64,000 nt of DNA from Lentzea xinjiangensis (GTDB lineage: Bacteria; Actinomycetota; Actinomycetes; Mycobacteriales; Pseudonocardiaceae), in the NCBI RefSeq assembly GCF_900110955.1, contig NZ_FOFR01000002.1:434001-498000 (forward strand), written 5' to 3'. Both the position numbers and the translations under genes were made by a program. This document shows, piece after piece, positions 8,178 through 16,737 of this stretch. A model generated the notes under the pieces. That model saw only the letters and a list, made by a program, of their open reading frames with translations. It was not told where the DNA came from and made no database searches. The first letter of the stretch is position 1. Each line of letters starts with the position of its first letter.

Positions 8178-9239
8178 ATGGCCCAACCGTTCACCGACGA
8201 AAGCCATCCGGCGGAGCCCTATCCGGGTACTCGTCCAGACCACTGTTTCGTCCACGTCGACGAAACGGGCTGGCCAGTGCGACCGGATCTCACGATGGAG
8301 TCGGGATGGCGAGTCGAGCCGGAGAACGTCGATCTGGACCAATGGCTCGCAAACCACGGTGAACCCCCGCTGGCAGCCCGGATGCCGGTGCTCGGCTACG
8401 GCTCCAACGCCAACCCCAGCAAGCTCACCTGGCTCCGCGAGGAGCTCGGTCTCGAAGGCCCCGCCGTCGTGCTGCGCGCACGGTGCGAGGGCCTTTCCGC
8501 TGTCTGGGCCGCCGGCTTGCGCATGCGCGACGGCCAACGCCCGGCGACGCTGGCGGCAGCGCCCGGCATCGTCGAGGAGCACTCCATCTGGTTCGCCACG
8601 CCGGAGCAGCTGCGCGTGCTGGACCGGTGTGAAGGCCGCGGGCTGCGTTATCGGCTCGTACGCCTGCACACGGGCCGCGTAGTGCTCTACAACGGCGGCG
8701 TCATCGACAGCGTGCTCGCCTACACGGCGGGCTCCAAGAAGCGGATGCCAGTGCTCTTCAACGGCCGCATGGTCCGTTGCGCGGACGTCTCGCAGCGAGG
8801 CGCCCGCGTGCTGGGCGAGCGGCCCGCGCCGACCGACGGGCTGGACGTGACCGAGGTCCACGGTGTGCCGTCCGCCGACGCCTGGCCCGAGCTGCTGTTC
8901 GTCTACGGCACCCTCCAGCCCGGCGCGAGCGCCTGGCACCTGATGGAGCCGCACGTCGTCTCCTCGGAGGAGACCCACCTGCCCGGCACGTTGTTCGACA
9001 CCGGCCAGGGCTACCCCGCGCTGCGGCCCGGCCCCGGCCTCGGCGTGCCCGGTGTCGTGCTGCGCCTGCGCTCCCCCGAGGACGCGCTGCCGCTGCTCGA
9101 CGAGTACGAGGGCGAGGACTACCGCCGCGTGCGCGTCGTCCTGCCGGACGGCCGGATCGCCTGGACCTACCTCTGGACCGCGGCGGTCCACGGCATGACG
9201 GAGCTTCCCGACGGCTGGAACATCCACCAGATCCGGTGA
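8178..9239 (+). CDS. Tandem gamma-glutamylcyclotransferase-fold protein
   Basis: 353 residues with two GGCT-like halves. The C-terminal half (about 238-335) is a canonical GGACT/AIG2-type domain: FVYGTLQPG at 241-249 and LLDEYEGEDYRRV at about 306-318, with the conserved acidic residue. The N-terminal half (about 68-170) carries GYGSNANPSK and LDRCEGRGLRYRLVRL, the equivalent positions in a more divergent copy. GGCT-fold enzymes release 5-oxoproline from gamma-glutamyl compounds. The duplicated layout and the ~65-residue N-terminal extension are unusual, and the substrate is unknown. No Shine-Dalgarno; CACAAT upstream may be a -10. Confidence 0.75.
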   Translation: MAQPFTDESHPAEPYPGTRPDHCFVHVDETGWPVRPDLTMESGWRVEPENVDLDQWLANHGEPPLAARMPVLGYGSNANPSKLTWLREELGLEGPAVVLRARCEGLSAVWAAGLRMRDGQRPATLAAAPGIVEEHSIWFATPEQLRVLDRCEGRGLRYRLVRLHTGRVVLYNGGVIDSVLAYTAGSKKRMPVLFNGRMVRCADVSQRGARVLGERPAPTDGLDVTEVHGVPSADAWPELLFVYGTLQPGASAWHLMEPHVVSSEETHLPGTLFDTGQGYPALRPGPGLGVPGVVLRLRSPEDALPLLDEYEGEDYRRVRVVLPDGRIAWTYLWTAAVHGMTELPDGWNIHQIR

Positions 9240-9306
9240 ATTTCCGTCAGGCCGTGTTGGCTACTTGGGGAATCGGGCACCTCTTCCGGTAACAGGAGGT
9301 GCACCC

Positions 9307-9894
9307 ATGACTCGACGGTTGATCGCTTGCGGACTGCTGGTGCTCGCTTCCGTAACGGCGTGTGGCACGGGAACCCCGGACATGGCGGCACAGACGCTGC
9401 CGACGTCGGAACCCACGCCGTCTTCGAGCGCCGCGTCCGCTTCCCCGCAGGCCGAACCCGGTGCGGCCGCGGCTGCGGCGAAGCGCTGCGACTCGTCCTC
9501 GCTGAAGGGGGAGATCGCTCCCACGGACGCCGGCGCGGGCAACAGGTACGGCAAGTTCGTCGTCACGAACTCCGGCACGACGCCGTGCACGTTGAACGGC
9601 TACAGCGGCTTCCAGTTGCAGAACGCGTCCGGCGCGGTGCCGACCAAGCTCGAGCGCAAGGCCGAGCCGGGGCCCACCACCCTGACGCTCGCGCCGGGCG
9701 GGAAGGCGTCGGCGAACCTGCACTGGGGCGTCGTGCCCGCGGACAACGAGCCGGTGGAGGGCCCGTGCCAGCCGGAGCCGTCGAAGGCCGAGGCCATCCC
9801 ACCCAACGAGACGGTGCCGCTGACGGTGCCGTGGAAGCTCGGACCGGTGTGTTCCGGTGGCCGGATCGAGATCAGTGCGTTCTACGCTTCCTGA
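9307..9894 (+). CDS. DUF4232-like secreted lipoprotein
   Basis: 195 residues. The ATG at 9307 has a good RBS (AGGAGGT). The signal peptide ends in a lipobox, SVTAC, with the lipidated Cys at about 19. A Ser/Ala/Pro-rich linker leads to a domain beginning KRCDSSSLKGEI, with NSGTTPCTLNGYSGFQL, the pattern of DUF4232 domains common in actinobacterial lipoproteins; the paired cysteines probably form a disulfide. Located on the outer face of the membrane; function unknown. The next gene starts immediately after the stop. Confidence 0.8.
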   Translation: MTRRLIACGLLVLASVTACGTGTPDMAAQTLPTSEPTPSSSAASASPQAEPGAAAAAAKRCDSSSLKGEIAPTDAGAGNRYGKFVVTNSGTTPCTLNGYSGFQLQNASGAVPTKLERKAEPGPTTLTLAPGGKASANLHWGVVPADNEPVEGPCQPEPSKAEAIPPNETVPLTVPWKLGPVCSGGRIEISAFYAS

Positions 9895-10371
9895 ATGGAC
9901 GTACCGGGATGGCTCGCCGTGCTGCCGCACGGCGAGCACATCGCCTCTTCCCTGCGCACCGCCGCTGTGCCGGTCGTGGTGAGCGAGGACATCGAGGCCG
10001 CGGTCGGCGCGGCGGAGCTGCCGGTCGTCCTGATCGGACACCGCACCGGCGCGCCCGCGGCGGTCCGCTACGCCCAGACGCGTTCCGGGCTGGCCGCGCT
10101 GGTCCTGGTGTCACCGGTGCTCGGCATGTGGGACGGCGCGTCCGACGAGCTGGCCGACCTGATGGACGAGGTCAGCTTCGGGCCGGCGCTGGGCGACCTG
10201 CCGACGTTGTGGCTGCACGGCTCGGACGACGAGATCGTGCCGATCTCGGACACGCGGGCGGGCACCGACCGGATTCGCGGGTCCGCGTTCGAGGAGCACG
10301 TCGCCGACGGGTTGCTGACCGACGCGGAAGCTGTCACTCGGGTGCTGGAGTTCGTCCGGCGGGTCGTCTGA
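9895..10371 (+). CDS. Small alpha/beta-hydrolase-like protein lacking the nucleophile
   Basis: 158 residues beginning directly at the base after the lipoprotein stop. The chain reads as a minimal RBBP9/YdeN-like alpha/beta hydrolase: a strand VVLIGHRTG (45-52), AALVLVSPVLG, and LWLHGSDDEIVPISD carrying the acidic residue. At the nucleophile elbow, which should read GHSxG, it reads GHRTG, so Ser is replaced by Arg50. The N-terminal oxyanion region is also short. It is therefore unlikely to be a classical serine hydrolase. A binding or vestigial role is possible. Confidence 0.6.
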   Translation: MDVPGWLAVLPHGEHIASSLRTAAVPVVVSEDIEAAVGAAELPVVLIGHRTGAPAAVRYAQTRSGLAALVLVSPVLGMWDGASDELADLMDEVSFGPALGDLPTLWLHGSDDEIVPISDTRAGTDRIRGSAFEEHVADGLLTDAEAVTRVLEFVRRVV

Positions 10372-10387
10372 CACCATTTCGCCTGTC

Positions 10388-10819
10388 ATGGATGAAGACG
10401 ACCTCGTGCTGCTCATCACCGTGGTGGTGGAGGCGGCCGACGAGCACCAGGCGCGCGGCTCGTGCGACGCGCTCATCAGCCGCACGGGCGCCCGGATCGT
10501 GGACGCCCGCGACTGCTCCGACGAGGAGCCCGGCTGCTGGGCCGTCGTGCTGACCCGCCCGAGCGCCGAGAAGGCCACCCACAACGTCTCGGCGGCGCTG
10601 GCGCGGGCCGTCCGCACCTTCGTGCGCGGCCTGGCCGACGGCTTCCCGACCCCCAGGGTGGCGTGCGAGCCGCCGACGGCCTGGACGGTGCTGGACGAGC
10701 CCGAGCTCATCACCGGGCTCGTGCCGGGAGCCGAACGCGTGCTGGTCGAGGCGTGGGCAGGAGATGACCCTTTCGGGGCAGGCACTCCGCGTGACAACGC
10801 CCCTGGGAGGCCGTCCTGA
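10388..10819 (+). CDS. Conserved-looking hypothetical protein
   Basis: 143 residues, acidic, not recognised. It starts with LVLLITVVVEAADEHQARG and continues as an alternating alpha/beta chain resembling a small ferredoxin-like or tautomerase-like fold: VVVEAAD..., IVDARDCSDEEPGCWAVVL, then a helix with VRTFVRGLADG. There is no signal peptide or membrane segment. It follows the preceding gene by 16 bp on the same strand. Codon use is normal for the window, so it is probably a real gene. Confidence 0.6.
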   Translation: MDEDDLVLLITVVVEAADEHQARGSCDALISRTGARIVDARDCSDEEPGCWAVVLTRPSAEKATHNVSAALARAVRTFVRGLADGFPTPRVACEPPTAWTVLDEPELITGLVPGAERVLVEAWAGDDPFGAGTPRDNAPGRPS

Positions 10820-11058
10820 TTCACCCGGCCGGTCGGCACCGCGGCACAACGGGCTGTAGGGGTGCTCGTGACCATTACCGCACGCGAGGTCAAGGGGCCA
10901 GCACCTCGCCTAACTGATCATTAAAGCAAGGCCCGTTCGAGTGGATTCAGGCATCCACCCGGTTAGCCGATCTTCGTTCTGAACTGCGAAAATCTGGGCA
11001 CAATCTCTACTGAGGGTGGTCGTGAGACGCCCTGTTCCGGGAGGGTTCGGGAGCCGAC

Positions 11059-11319
11059 ATGGCGAGCATCGAAGAAGTCCGTGCCGCAATTGCCCAGGCG
11101 ATCGACAAGGCCAGTCAGAGCCAGTCGGCCCTCCAACAGGCGGCTGAGCTCGCCGAGGACGCGCAGCAACTGCTGACATCGGTCACCCAGGGTTCCGTGC
11201 AGGCGGACGTCGAGACGACGAACGCACAGTTCGCCCAGGTCGTGTCGGGCGTGAGCGAGCTGCAGAACTACCTCGGCGCGGGCATTTCCGGGGCCGAGGG
11301 CATCAACAGCAGGCTTTGA
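11059..11319 (+). CDS. Small helical protein, DUF6244/WXG-like
   Basis: 86 residues, almost entirely predictable helix: ASIEEVRAAIAQAIDKASQ, QQAAELAEDAQQLL, then a Gly-containing turn (TQGS) and a second helix ending in GISGAEGINSRL. Size and Ala/Gln-rich two-helix layout are like ESX (WXG100) substrates, but there is no W-x-G. It resembles what I know as DUF6244 proteins of actinomycetes (from memory, not searched). It is the first gene of a coupled cassette with a second small helical protein and an FtsK/SpoIIIE ATPase, so it may be that ATPase's cargo or adaptor (inference). Confidence 0.65.
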   Translation: MASIEEVRAAIAQAIDKASQSQSALQQAAELAEDAQQLLTSVTQGSVQADVETTNAQFAQVVSGVSELQNYLGAGISGAEGINSRL

Positions 11320-11570
11320 TGGCATCCATCGCCGAGGTTCGTGCCGCGCTCGAGCAGGCGAGCGAGATCCTGCGCGAGTCGTACCGCAGCGTGCGTTCCG
11401 CGCAGGAAGGCCTCGACGAGGCGGTCGCGATCCTCGCCGAGTCGAGCGAGAACCACCACGAGTCGCTTCTTCCACCGGAGTTCGTGCGCGCCAAGGAAAG
11501 ATTCCCGGATCAGCTGGAACTGATGGTGGGAACCCTCGAGCGGATCCAACGACTCACCGTGGAGCTGTGA
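11319..11570 (+). CDS. Second small helical protein, partner of the preceding gene
   Basis: 83 residues; the ATG overlaps the upstream stop (TGATG). It opens with ASIAEVRAALEQASEILRES, clearly paralogous to the ASIEEVRAAIAQAIDKASQ of the previous gene. A second helix follows, then PPEFVRAKERFPDQLELMVGTLERIQRL. No cysteine, signal peptide or W-x-G motif. A pair of short paralogous helical proteins in front of an FtsK-type ATPase recalls EsxA/EsxB-like heterodimers. A heterodimer is inference. Confidence 0.6.
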   Translation: MASIAEVRAALEQASEILRESYRSVRSAQEGLDEAVAILAESSENHHESLLPPEFVRAKERFPDQLELMVGTLERIQRLTVEL

Positions 11571-14386
11571 TGAGCAGGCGGGACGATCGGCGGCGGAGGA
11601 TCGAGGAAGCCTTCGCGGAGTTCCAGCGCGCCGTCTCGGCCGCGCTGGGCTCCGTGGCGCGCGAGCACCGGGCGCTCGCGGTCGAGCACGCGAAGGACAT
11701 GTTCGAGTTCACCGTGCGCGGCATGGGCGTCGACAAGGCGTTGCAGGACGTCGCGCTCGCCGGGGTGACGCGGTTCCTGACGGTCGACGAGAAGCGCACG
11801 CGCAACCCCCGGCAGGCGCCGCTCTCGATGCCCGAGTTCGCCGAGCGGCTCGCCCAGATCAGGCACGACTGGCAGCAGTCGTACCACGAGTGGACGACGT
11901 CGGGGCCGGACCAGGTGACCGCTCTGGTCAACTCGGTCGCCGCCGGCCCGGCCTCGTGGCCGCACGAGTCGTGGCTCGGCCAGCCCGGGACGCACGACGG
12001 CAGCGAGGGCGTGCCGGAGCTGTGGCGGATCGGCACCGGCGTGGTGACGTCCGCGCCGGAGCACCAGCCGTTCCCCGTCGCGGTGCCGCTGCTCGACCAG
12101 GCGCACCTGCACATCGCGTCCACCCCGGACAGCCGCCAGATCGCGGACACGCTGGTGGAGAGCCTGTTGCTGCGGGTGCTGTCGCACTTCCAGCCGGGTC
12201 TCGTGCACGTGCACGTGTGGGACATCGGCCAGCTCACCGGGTCGTTGCCGGGCCTGTACCCGCTGACCCGCGCGAACCTGCTGACGGTGCACGACCCGGC
12301 CCGCCTGCACGAGCTGCTGGACGAGCTGTCCGAGCACATCCGCCAGATCCACACCAAGGTTCTGGTCGACGGCCACCTGACCGTGCGCTCGGTCAGCGGT
12401 GAGGGCAGGCGCACCGAGCCGTGGCGGATCGCCGTGCTGTTCGGCAACCGCAAGGCGTTGAAGGAAGAACACCAGCAGCAGCTGCAACGCGTGGCCCGCA
12501 ACGGTTTGGCGTGCGGCGTGCAGCTGTTCATCGTGGACATCCCCATCACGGTCAACTCGCCGGTCGAGACCGTCTCGTTGCGCGGTGACGGCACCGCGAT
12601 GTGCACGATGACCGGCAAGGACGTGCGGGTCACGCTCGACCCGCCTCTGCCGCGCACGCTCGTGCCACGCGCTTGTGCCGCCATCGCGGAGAAGCGCGAG
12701 GAACGGCGGACGCGGATGGCCAAGTTCGGGGACCTGCTGCCCGAACGGCTGTGGACGGAGAACTCGGCGGCCGGGGTCATCGCGCCGGTGGGGTTCGACG
12801 ACGGCGAGCAGGTCTGCGTGCAGCTCGGCGACACCTCGCCGCACGCGTTGATCGGCGGCCCCTCCGGTTCCGGCAAGACGAACTTCCTCTACGCGATGCT
12901 CGGCTCGCTGTGCGCGCGGTACTCGCCGGACGAGCTGGAGCTGTACCTGCTCGACTTCAAGGAAGGCGTGTCGTTCGCGCAGTTCGCGCCGGGCCGCAAG
13001 GACCCGTCGTGGCTGCCGCACGCGCGCCTGGTCGGCGTGAACGTCAACACCGACCGCGAGTTCGGCGTGGCGCTGCTGCGGTTCCTGGCCGACGAGATGC
13101 GCCGGCGCGCGGACGCGGCCAAGCAGCACGAGGTCACCAAGCTCGAACACCTGCGGGCGGAGGACCCCGGCGGCCGCTGGCCGCGGATCGTCGCCGTGAT
13201 CGACGAGTTCCAGTACCTGTTCGGCGAACGCGACCAGGTGACCGCCGCCGCGACGCAGCTCCTGGAGGACGTGGCGCGCCGCGGTCGTTCGCAGGGCATC
13301 CACCTGGTGCTGTCGTCGCAGGACGTCTCGGGCATCGAGGGCTTCTGGGGCAAGTCGGCGATCTTCGAGCAGTTCACCGTGCGGATCGCGCTGCCCAAGG
13401 CCCGCCGCGTGCTGGCCGAGCCGCAGAACGACGCCGCCGTGGAGCTGCCGCGCTGGCACGCGGTGATCAACCACGAGTCGGGGGTCAAGCCGGGCAACGA
13501 GATCTGCCGCATCCCGGACTCGACGTCCAAGGGCACCATGGACTTCCTGCAGGCCCAGTTGTGGCAGCGCGAACGCGGCCGGGCGCCCGGCCTGTTCGAC
13601 GGCAGCAAGATCCCGCTGCTCGACGCCCTGCCGGACTTCTCCGACCTCCAGCCGGGCGACTCGTCGCCCACCGTGCTCCTCGGCCAGGTCATCGACGTCG
13701 CGGGCAGCGCGGCCCGCGTGCGGTTCGCCCGCACCCCCGGCCGCAACATCGCGGTGGTCGGCTCCGTGGTCCAGGACGCGGCGGCGGTGCTCGCCGGAGC
13801 GGCCGCGTCACTGGGCAGGCAGCACGAGCCGCACGAGGCGTCGTTCACGCTCGCCTCCCTGGTCGACGAGGCCATGCCGTCGGCGCTGCACCTGGCGAAA
13901 CGCCTGCGGGCGGACGGCCACGACGCCGAGGTGATCGGCATCAACCGCATCCGCGAGGTGCTGGACCGCACGGCGGCCCAGCTCCAGCAGATCGGCACCG
14001 GCCAGGCCGACGCGCCGCTGGCACCGCACTACCTGGTGCTCTACGGCGTGGACGCCGCGCAGACGTTGCTGGAGCAGAAGGACCCGGCGACGCGGGCGTC
14101 CGGTGTGGACAGCCTGCGGACCGTGCTCAAGCACGGCCCGGAGAACCGCACGCACGTGCTGGGCTGGTGGCGCGGCGTGCAGAGGCTGAAGGCGAGCCTC
14201 CCGCCCGGCGTCTACGACGACATCGGCGCCTGGGTGGCGTTCGACGTGCAGGGCAAGGAACTGCTCTCGCTCGGGCCGGAGCAGGTGATGGCGTGGTCGC
14301 CGAGGCCGCGCCGCGGCCTGTTCTTCGACAGGTTCGAGCACTCGCGACCGCAAGTGATCATCCCGTTCGACACAGGAGAAGCGTGA
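11570..14386 (+). CDS. FtsK/SpoIIIE-domain ATPase, soluble, three RecA-like units
   Basis: 938 residues; the ATG at 11570 overlaps the upstream stop. Residues 1-110 are charged helix. About 150-340 looks like a degenerate RecA-like domain (VHVHVWDIGQLTG). About 375-640 is an active FtsK/SpoIIIE domain with Walker A GGPSGSGKT (429-437), LLDFKEGVSFAQF, Walker B VAVIDEFQYLF (541-551) and VLSSQDVSG. About 690-900 looks like a third, degenerate domain (NIAVVGSVVQDAA). There is no transmembrane segment, unlike FtsK or EccC. The triple layout resembles EccC of type VII secretion, but here the middle domain is the intact one. It is coupled to two small helical proteins upstream and a coiled-coil protein downstream. 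Confidence 0.8.
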   Translation: MSRRDDRRRRIEEAFAEFQRAVSAALGSVAREHRALAVEHAKDMFEFTVRGMGVDKALQDVALAGVTRFLTVDEKRTRNPRQAPLSMPEFAERLAQIRHDWQQSYHEWTTSGPDQVTALVNSVAAGPASWPHESWLGQPGTHDGSEGVPELWRIGTGVVTSAPEHQPFPVAVPLLDQAHLHIASTPDSRQIADTLVESLLLRVLSHFQPGLVHVHVWDIGQLTGSLPGLYPLTRANLLTVHDPARLHELLDELSEHIRQIHTKVLVDGHLTVRSVSGEGRRTEPWRIAVLFGNRKALKEEHQQQLQRVARNGLACGVQLFIVDIPITVNSPVETVSLRGDGTAMCTMTGKDVRVTLDPPLPRTLVPRACAAIAEKREERRTRMAKFGDLLPERLWTENSAAGVIAPVGFDDGEQVCVQLGDTSPHALIGGPSGSGKTNFLYAMLGSLCARYSPDELELYLLDFKEGVSFAQFAPGRKDPSWLPHARLVGVNVNTDREFGVALLRFLADEMRRRADAAKQHEVTKLEHLRAEDPGGRWPRIVAVIDEFQYLFGERDQVTAAATQLLEDVARRGRSQGIHLVLSSQDVSGIEGFWGKSAIFEQFTVRIALPKARRVLAEPQNDAAVELPRWHAVINHESGVKPGNEICRIPDSTSKGTMDFLQAQLWQRERGRAPGLFDGSKIPLLDALPDFSDLQPGDSSPTVLLGQVIDVAGSAARVRFARTPGRNIAVVGSVVQDAAAVLAGAAASLGRQHEPHEASFTLASLVDEAMPSALHLAKRLRADGHDAEVIGINRIREVLDRTAAQLQQIGTGQADAPLAPHYLVLYGVDAAQTLLEQKDPATRASGVDSLRTVLKHGPENRTHVLGWWRGVQRLKASLPPGVYDDIGAWVAFDVQGKELLSLGPEQVMAWSPRPRRGLFFDRFEHSRPQVIIPFDTGEA

Positions 14387-14829
14387 TGAACCCGATGATG
14401 ACGACCACGTTCGAACCGGTCCCGGCGCAGCGCACGAGCGAGGAGGTGATCGGGGTGCCCGCCTTGTCCGCCGTGGAGCGCTACAAGGAGATCATCGCCA
14501 TCGCCACGGACGCGGCAGCCCGTCAGCGCAAGCTGGACGAGGTCCGGTGCGCGGAGCTGGCCGAGCGGATCGCGGCGACCCAGCAGCAGATCGCCGAGGT
14601 GAGCGACCGCGAGCGGGTGGTGCGGATGGGCGCCGCCCTGCACTGGGAGGCCGCCGTCGAACAGCTCTGGAACGAGCGCTGGCTGCAGATGGTCACCTTC
14701 CCGCTGCCGGACGAGTCGGTCCCGCCCCGTCCCCAGGGCGAGTACAACCAGGCGATGGACCGCGCCTACCAGGCGCTGGAGGACTCGCTCGCGAAGCGGA
14801 CCCTGTTGCGCCGCAAGCAGAAGGACTGA
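14386..14829 (+). CDS. Coiled-coil hypothetical protein of the FtsK cassette
   Basis: 147 residues; the ATG overlaps the ATPase stop (TGATG) and GGAGAA lies just upstream. The middle (about 30-85) is a strongly heptad-like helix: VERYKEIIAIATDAAARQRK, then ELAERIAATQQQIAEVSDRERVV. The C-terminal third is richer in aromatic residues and ends in basic residues (KRTLLRRKQKD). No known family recognised. Position and coupling suggest it works with the ATPase, for example as a scaffold or clamp (inference). Confidence 0.6.
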   Translation: MNPMMTTTFEPVPAQRTSEEVIGVPALSAVERYKEIIAIATDAAARQRKLDEVRCAELAERIAATQQQIAEVSDRERVVRMGAALHWEAAVEQLWNERWLQMVTFPLPDESVPPRPQGEYNQAMDRAYQALEDSLAKRTLLRRKQKD

Positions 14830-15543
14830 GTGCGCCGCTTACGCACCACGGCCGCCGTGCTGGAGGCCAGTGACGACTCCCTCGTCCGCTGGGCAGCCCA
14901 GGCATTGTCGTCCGGCGGTGCCGCATGGGAGCACAACGGCGCCGTGGCCGTGCACGCCCCGCACCTGGCCAGGCGCCGCCGCCTGGTCCTGGCCGGCCCG
15001 GCGGAGGGCGTGGCCTCGCTGCTGGCCGCGCACGGCCGAGGCGTGGAGCTGCGGCCGCTGATGGAACGCCCGCTGGCACTGGAGGTCGCCGAGGTGATGC
15101 CCTCGCCGTGGGTGGAGGACACGCCGTTCGGCTGGATGGACCGCTCGGGCACCCTGGACCGCCCCGCCGAGGCCTGCTGGCTGGCGTCTCCGGACGACGT
15201 GGAAACCCTGCTGCGCGTCGCGAACCCGGCCTCGTGGGCCTGGCCGGGCGAAGAGGGCGTCCGCCGCTGGGCCGGCGTCCACGTGGACAGCACCCTGGTG
15301 GCCACCGCCGCCGAAGCCTGGTCCTCCGCGGACGTCGGATTCATCATGGGCGTGGCCGTCCACCCCTCGCACACGGGCAAGGGCCTGGGCCGGCGCGTGT
15401 GCCAGTTCGTCGCCTCGAACCTGCTCTCCCGCTACGGCACCTGCGCCCTGTTCGTGGACGAGGACAACGCTCCGGCCATCGCCCTGTACCGCGGGCTCGG
15501 CTTCACGTACCGCGACGTCACCACCCTTCTCCCTGCGGGTTAG
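14830..15543 (+). CDS. GNAT-family N-acetyltransferase, last gene of the FtsK cassette
   Basis: 237 residues from a GTG directly after the previous stop. The C-terminal half is a GNAT fold: IMGVAVHPSHTGKGLGRRVCQF is motif A with the acetyl-CoA-binding loop, and LFVDEDNAPAIALYRGLGF is motif B. The first ~110 residues form a separate, less typical domain (AAVHAPHLARRRRLVLAGP), so this may be a two-domain GNAT with a degenerate N-terminal copy. Tight spacing puts it in the same operon as the FtsK ATPase; it could modify one of the helical proteins, but this is only inference. Confidence 0.75.
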   Translation: MRRLRTTAAVLEASDDSLVRWAAQALSSGGAAWEHNGAVAVHAPHLARRRRLVLAGPAEGVASLLAAHGRGVELRPLMERPLALEVAEVMPSPWVEDTPFGWMDRSGTLDRPAEACWLASPDDVETLLRVANPASWAWPGEEGVRRWAGVHVDSTLVATAAEAWSSADVGFIMGVAVHPSHTGKGLGRRVCQFVASNLLSRYGTCALFVDEDNAPAIALYRGLGFTYRDVTTLLPAG

Positions 15544-15583
15544 CTCACACTGCGGAACAGTCGTCTCCGGCAGGCGGTTGAAA

Positions 15584-15598
15584 CGGATAGCTAATCCG
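15584..15598. promoter_or_regulatory. Small inverted repeat upstream of the curA-like gene
   Basis: CGGAT-AGCTA-ATCCG lies 28 bp before the ATG at 15627, in a short intergenic gap. It may be an operator; no regulator is encoded next door. Confidence 0.3.
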
Positions 15599-15626
15599 CA
15601 AGATCCCGAATGGAGATGGTCCGACC

Positions 15627-16640
15627 ATGACCGACACCGCACTCGAGGTCCGGCTCGCGTCCCGCCCGCAGGGCTGGCCGACCGACGACAACTTCGAGAT
15701 CGCCGAGGTGGGCGTACCGGCCCCGGCCGAGGGCCAGGTCCTGGTGCGCAACGTGCTCATGAGCGTGGACCCGTACATGCGCAACCGCATGAACGACGTG
15801 AAGTCCTACATCGCCCCGTTCCAGGTGGGCGCCCCGCTGGACGGCGGCGCGGTCGGCGAGGTCGTCTCCGTCGGCGAGGGTGTCGAAGGCTTCGCGCCGG
15901 GCGACCACGTCCTGCACGGCCTGGGCTGGCGCGAGTACGCCGTGGTGCCCGCCGAGCGCGCGGTGCGGGTCGACCCCTCGGCGGCGCCCCTCTCCGCCTA
16001 CCTGGGCGTCCTCGGCATGACGGGCCTGACCGCCTACGCGGGCCTGCTGGCCACCGCGGAGTTCAAGGAGGGCGACGCCGTCTTCGTCTCGGGCGCGGCC
16101 GGAGCCGTGGGCCAGGTCGTGGGCCAGATCGCCCGCCTGAAGGGCGCCTCCCGGGTGATCGGCTCGGCCGGGTCCGCGGACAAGGTGAAGTACCTCACCG
16201 AGGAACTGGGCTTCGACGCCGCCTTCAACTACAAGGACGGCCCCGTCGCCGAGCAGCTCGCCAAGGCCGCCCCCGACGGCATCGACGTCTACTTCGACAA
16301 CGTCGGCGGCGAACACCTGGAAGCCGCGATCTCCTCGCTGAACACGCACGGCCGGGTCACGATCTGCGGCGCCATCGCCCAGTACAACGAGACCGAGCCG
16401 CCCACGGCCCCGCGCAACCTGGCGCAGCTCATCGGCAAGCGCCTGACCCTGCGCGGCATGCTCGTGCAGGACCACAGGGCACTGCGACCCCGGTTCATCG
16501 AGGAGGTCGCGGCCTGGATCGCCTCGGGAGAGCTGAAGTACTCGGAGACCATCGTCGAGGGCGGCATCCGCCAGGCCCCCGGTGCCTTCCTGGGAGTGCT
16601 GAAGGGCGACAACAAGGGCAAGATGCTCGTCAAGCTCTGA
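15627..16640 (+). CDS. NADP-dependent medium-chain oxidoreductase, CurA/LTB4DH type
   Basis: 337 residues, the full family length. N-terminal GroES-like domain with the diagnostic LMSVDPYMRNRM; nucleotide-binding motif SGAAGAVGQVVGQIARLKG, then VYFDNVGGEHLEAAI. There are no zinc-binding residues, as in the CurA/leukotriene B4 12-hydroxydehydrogenase (double-bond reductase) group, which reduces alpha,beta-unsaturated carbonyls with NADPH. The physiological substrate is unknown. It stands alone, with its own upstream repeat and a strong terminator after it. Confidence 0.9.
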   Translation: MTDTALEVRLASRPQGWPTDDNFEIAEVGVPAPAEGQVLVRNVLMSVDPYMRNRMNDVKSYIAPFQVGAPLDGGAVGEVVSVGEGVEGFAPGDHVLHGLGWREYAVVPAERAVRVDPSAAPLSAYLGVLGMTGLTAYAGLLATAEFKEGDAVFVSGAAGAVGQVVGQIARLKGASRVIGSAGSADKVKYLTEELGFDAAFNYKDGPVAEQLAKAAPDGIDVYFDNVGGEHLEAAISSLNTHGRVTICGAIAQYNETEPPTAPRNLAQLIGKRLTLRGMLVQDHRALRPRFIEEVAAWIASGELKYSETIVEGGIRQAPGAFLGVLKGDNKGKMLVKL

Positions 16641-16655
16641 CGCGAGCGCGAAGGC

Positions 16656-16688
16656 GAGCCCTGACGGGGCACAGCTCCGTCAGGGCTC
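16656..16688 (+). terminator. Rho-independent-like hairpin after the CurA-like gene
   Basis: A perfect 12-bp stem (16656-16667 with 16677-16688) with a 9-nt loop, 15 bp after the stop codon. It also faces the 3' end of the convergent minus-strand FAD oxidase gene. Confidence 0.75.
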
Positions 16689-16737
16689 GGAACGCGGCTC
16701 CGGCGGCGGACCGACCACCCGATCGGGAACGCCGGCC

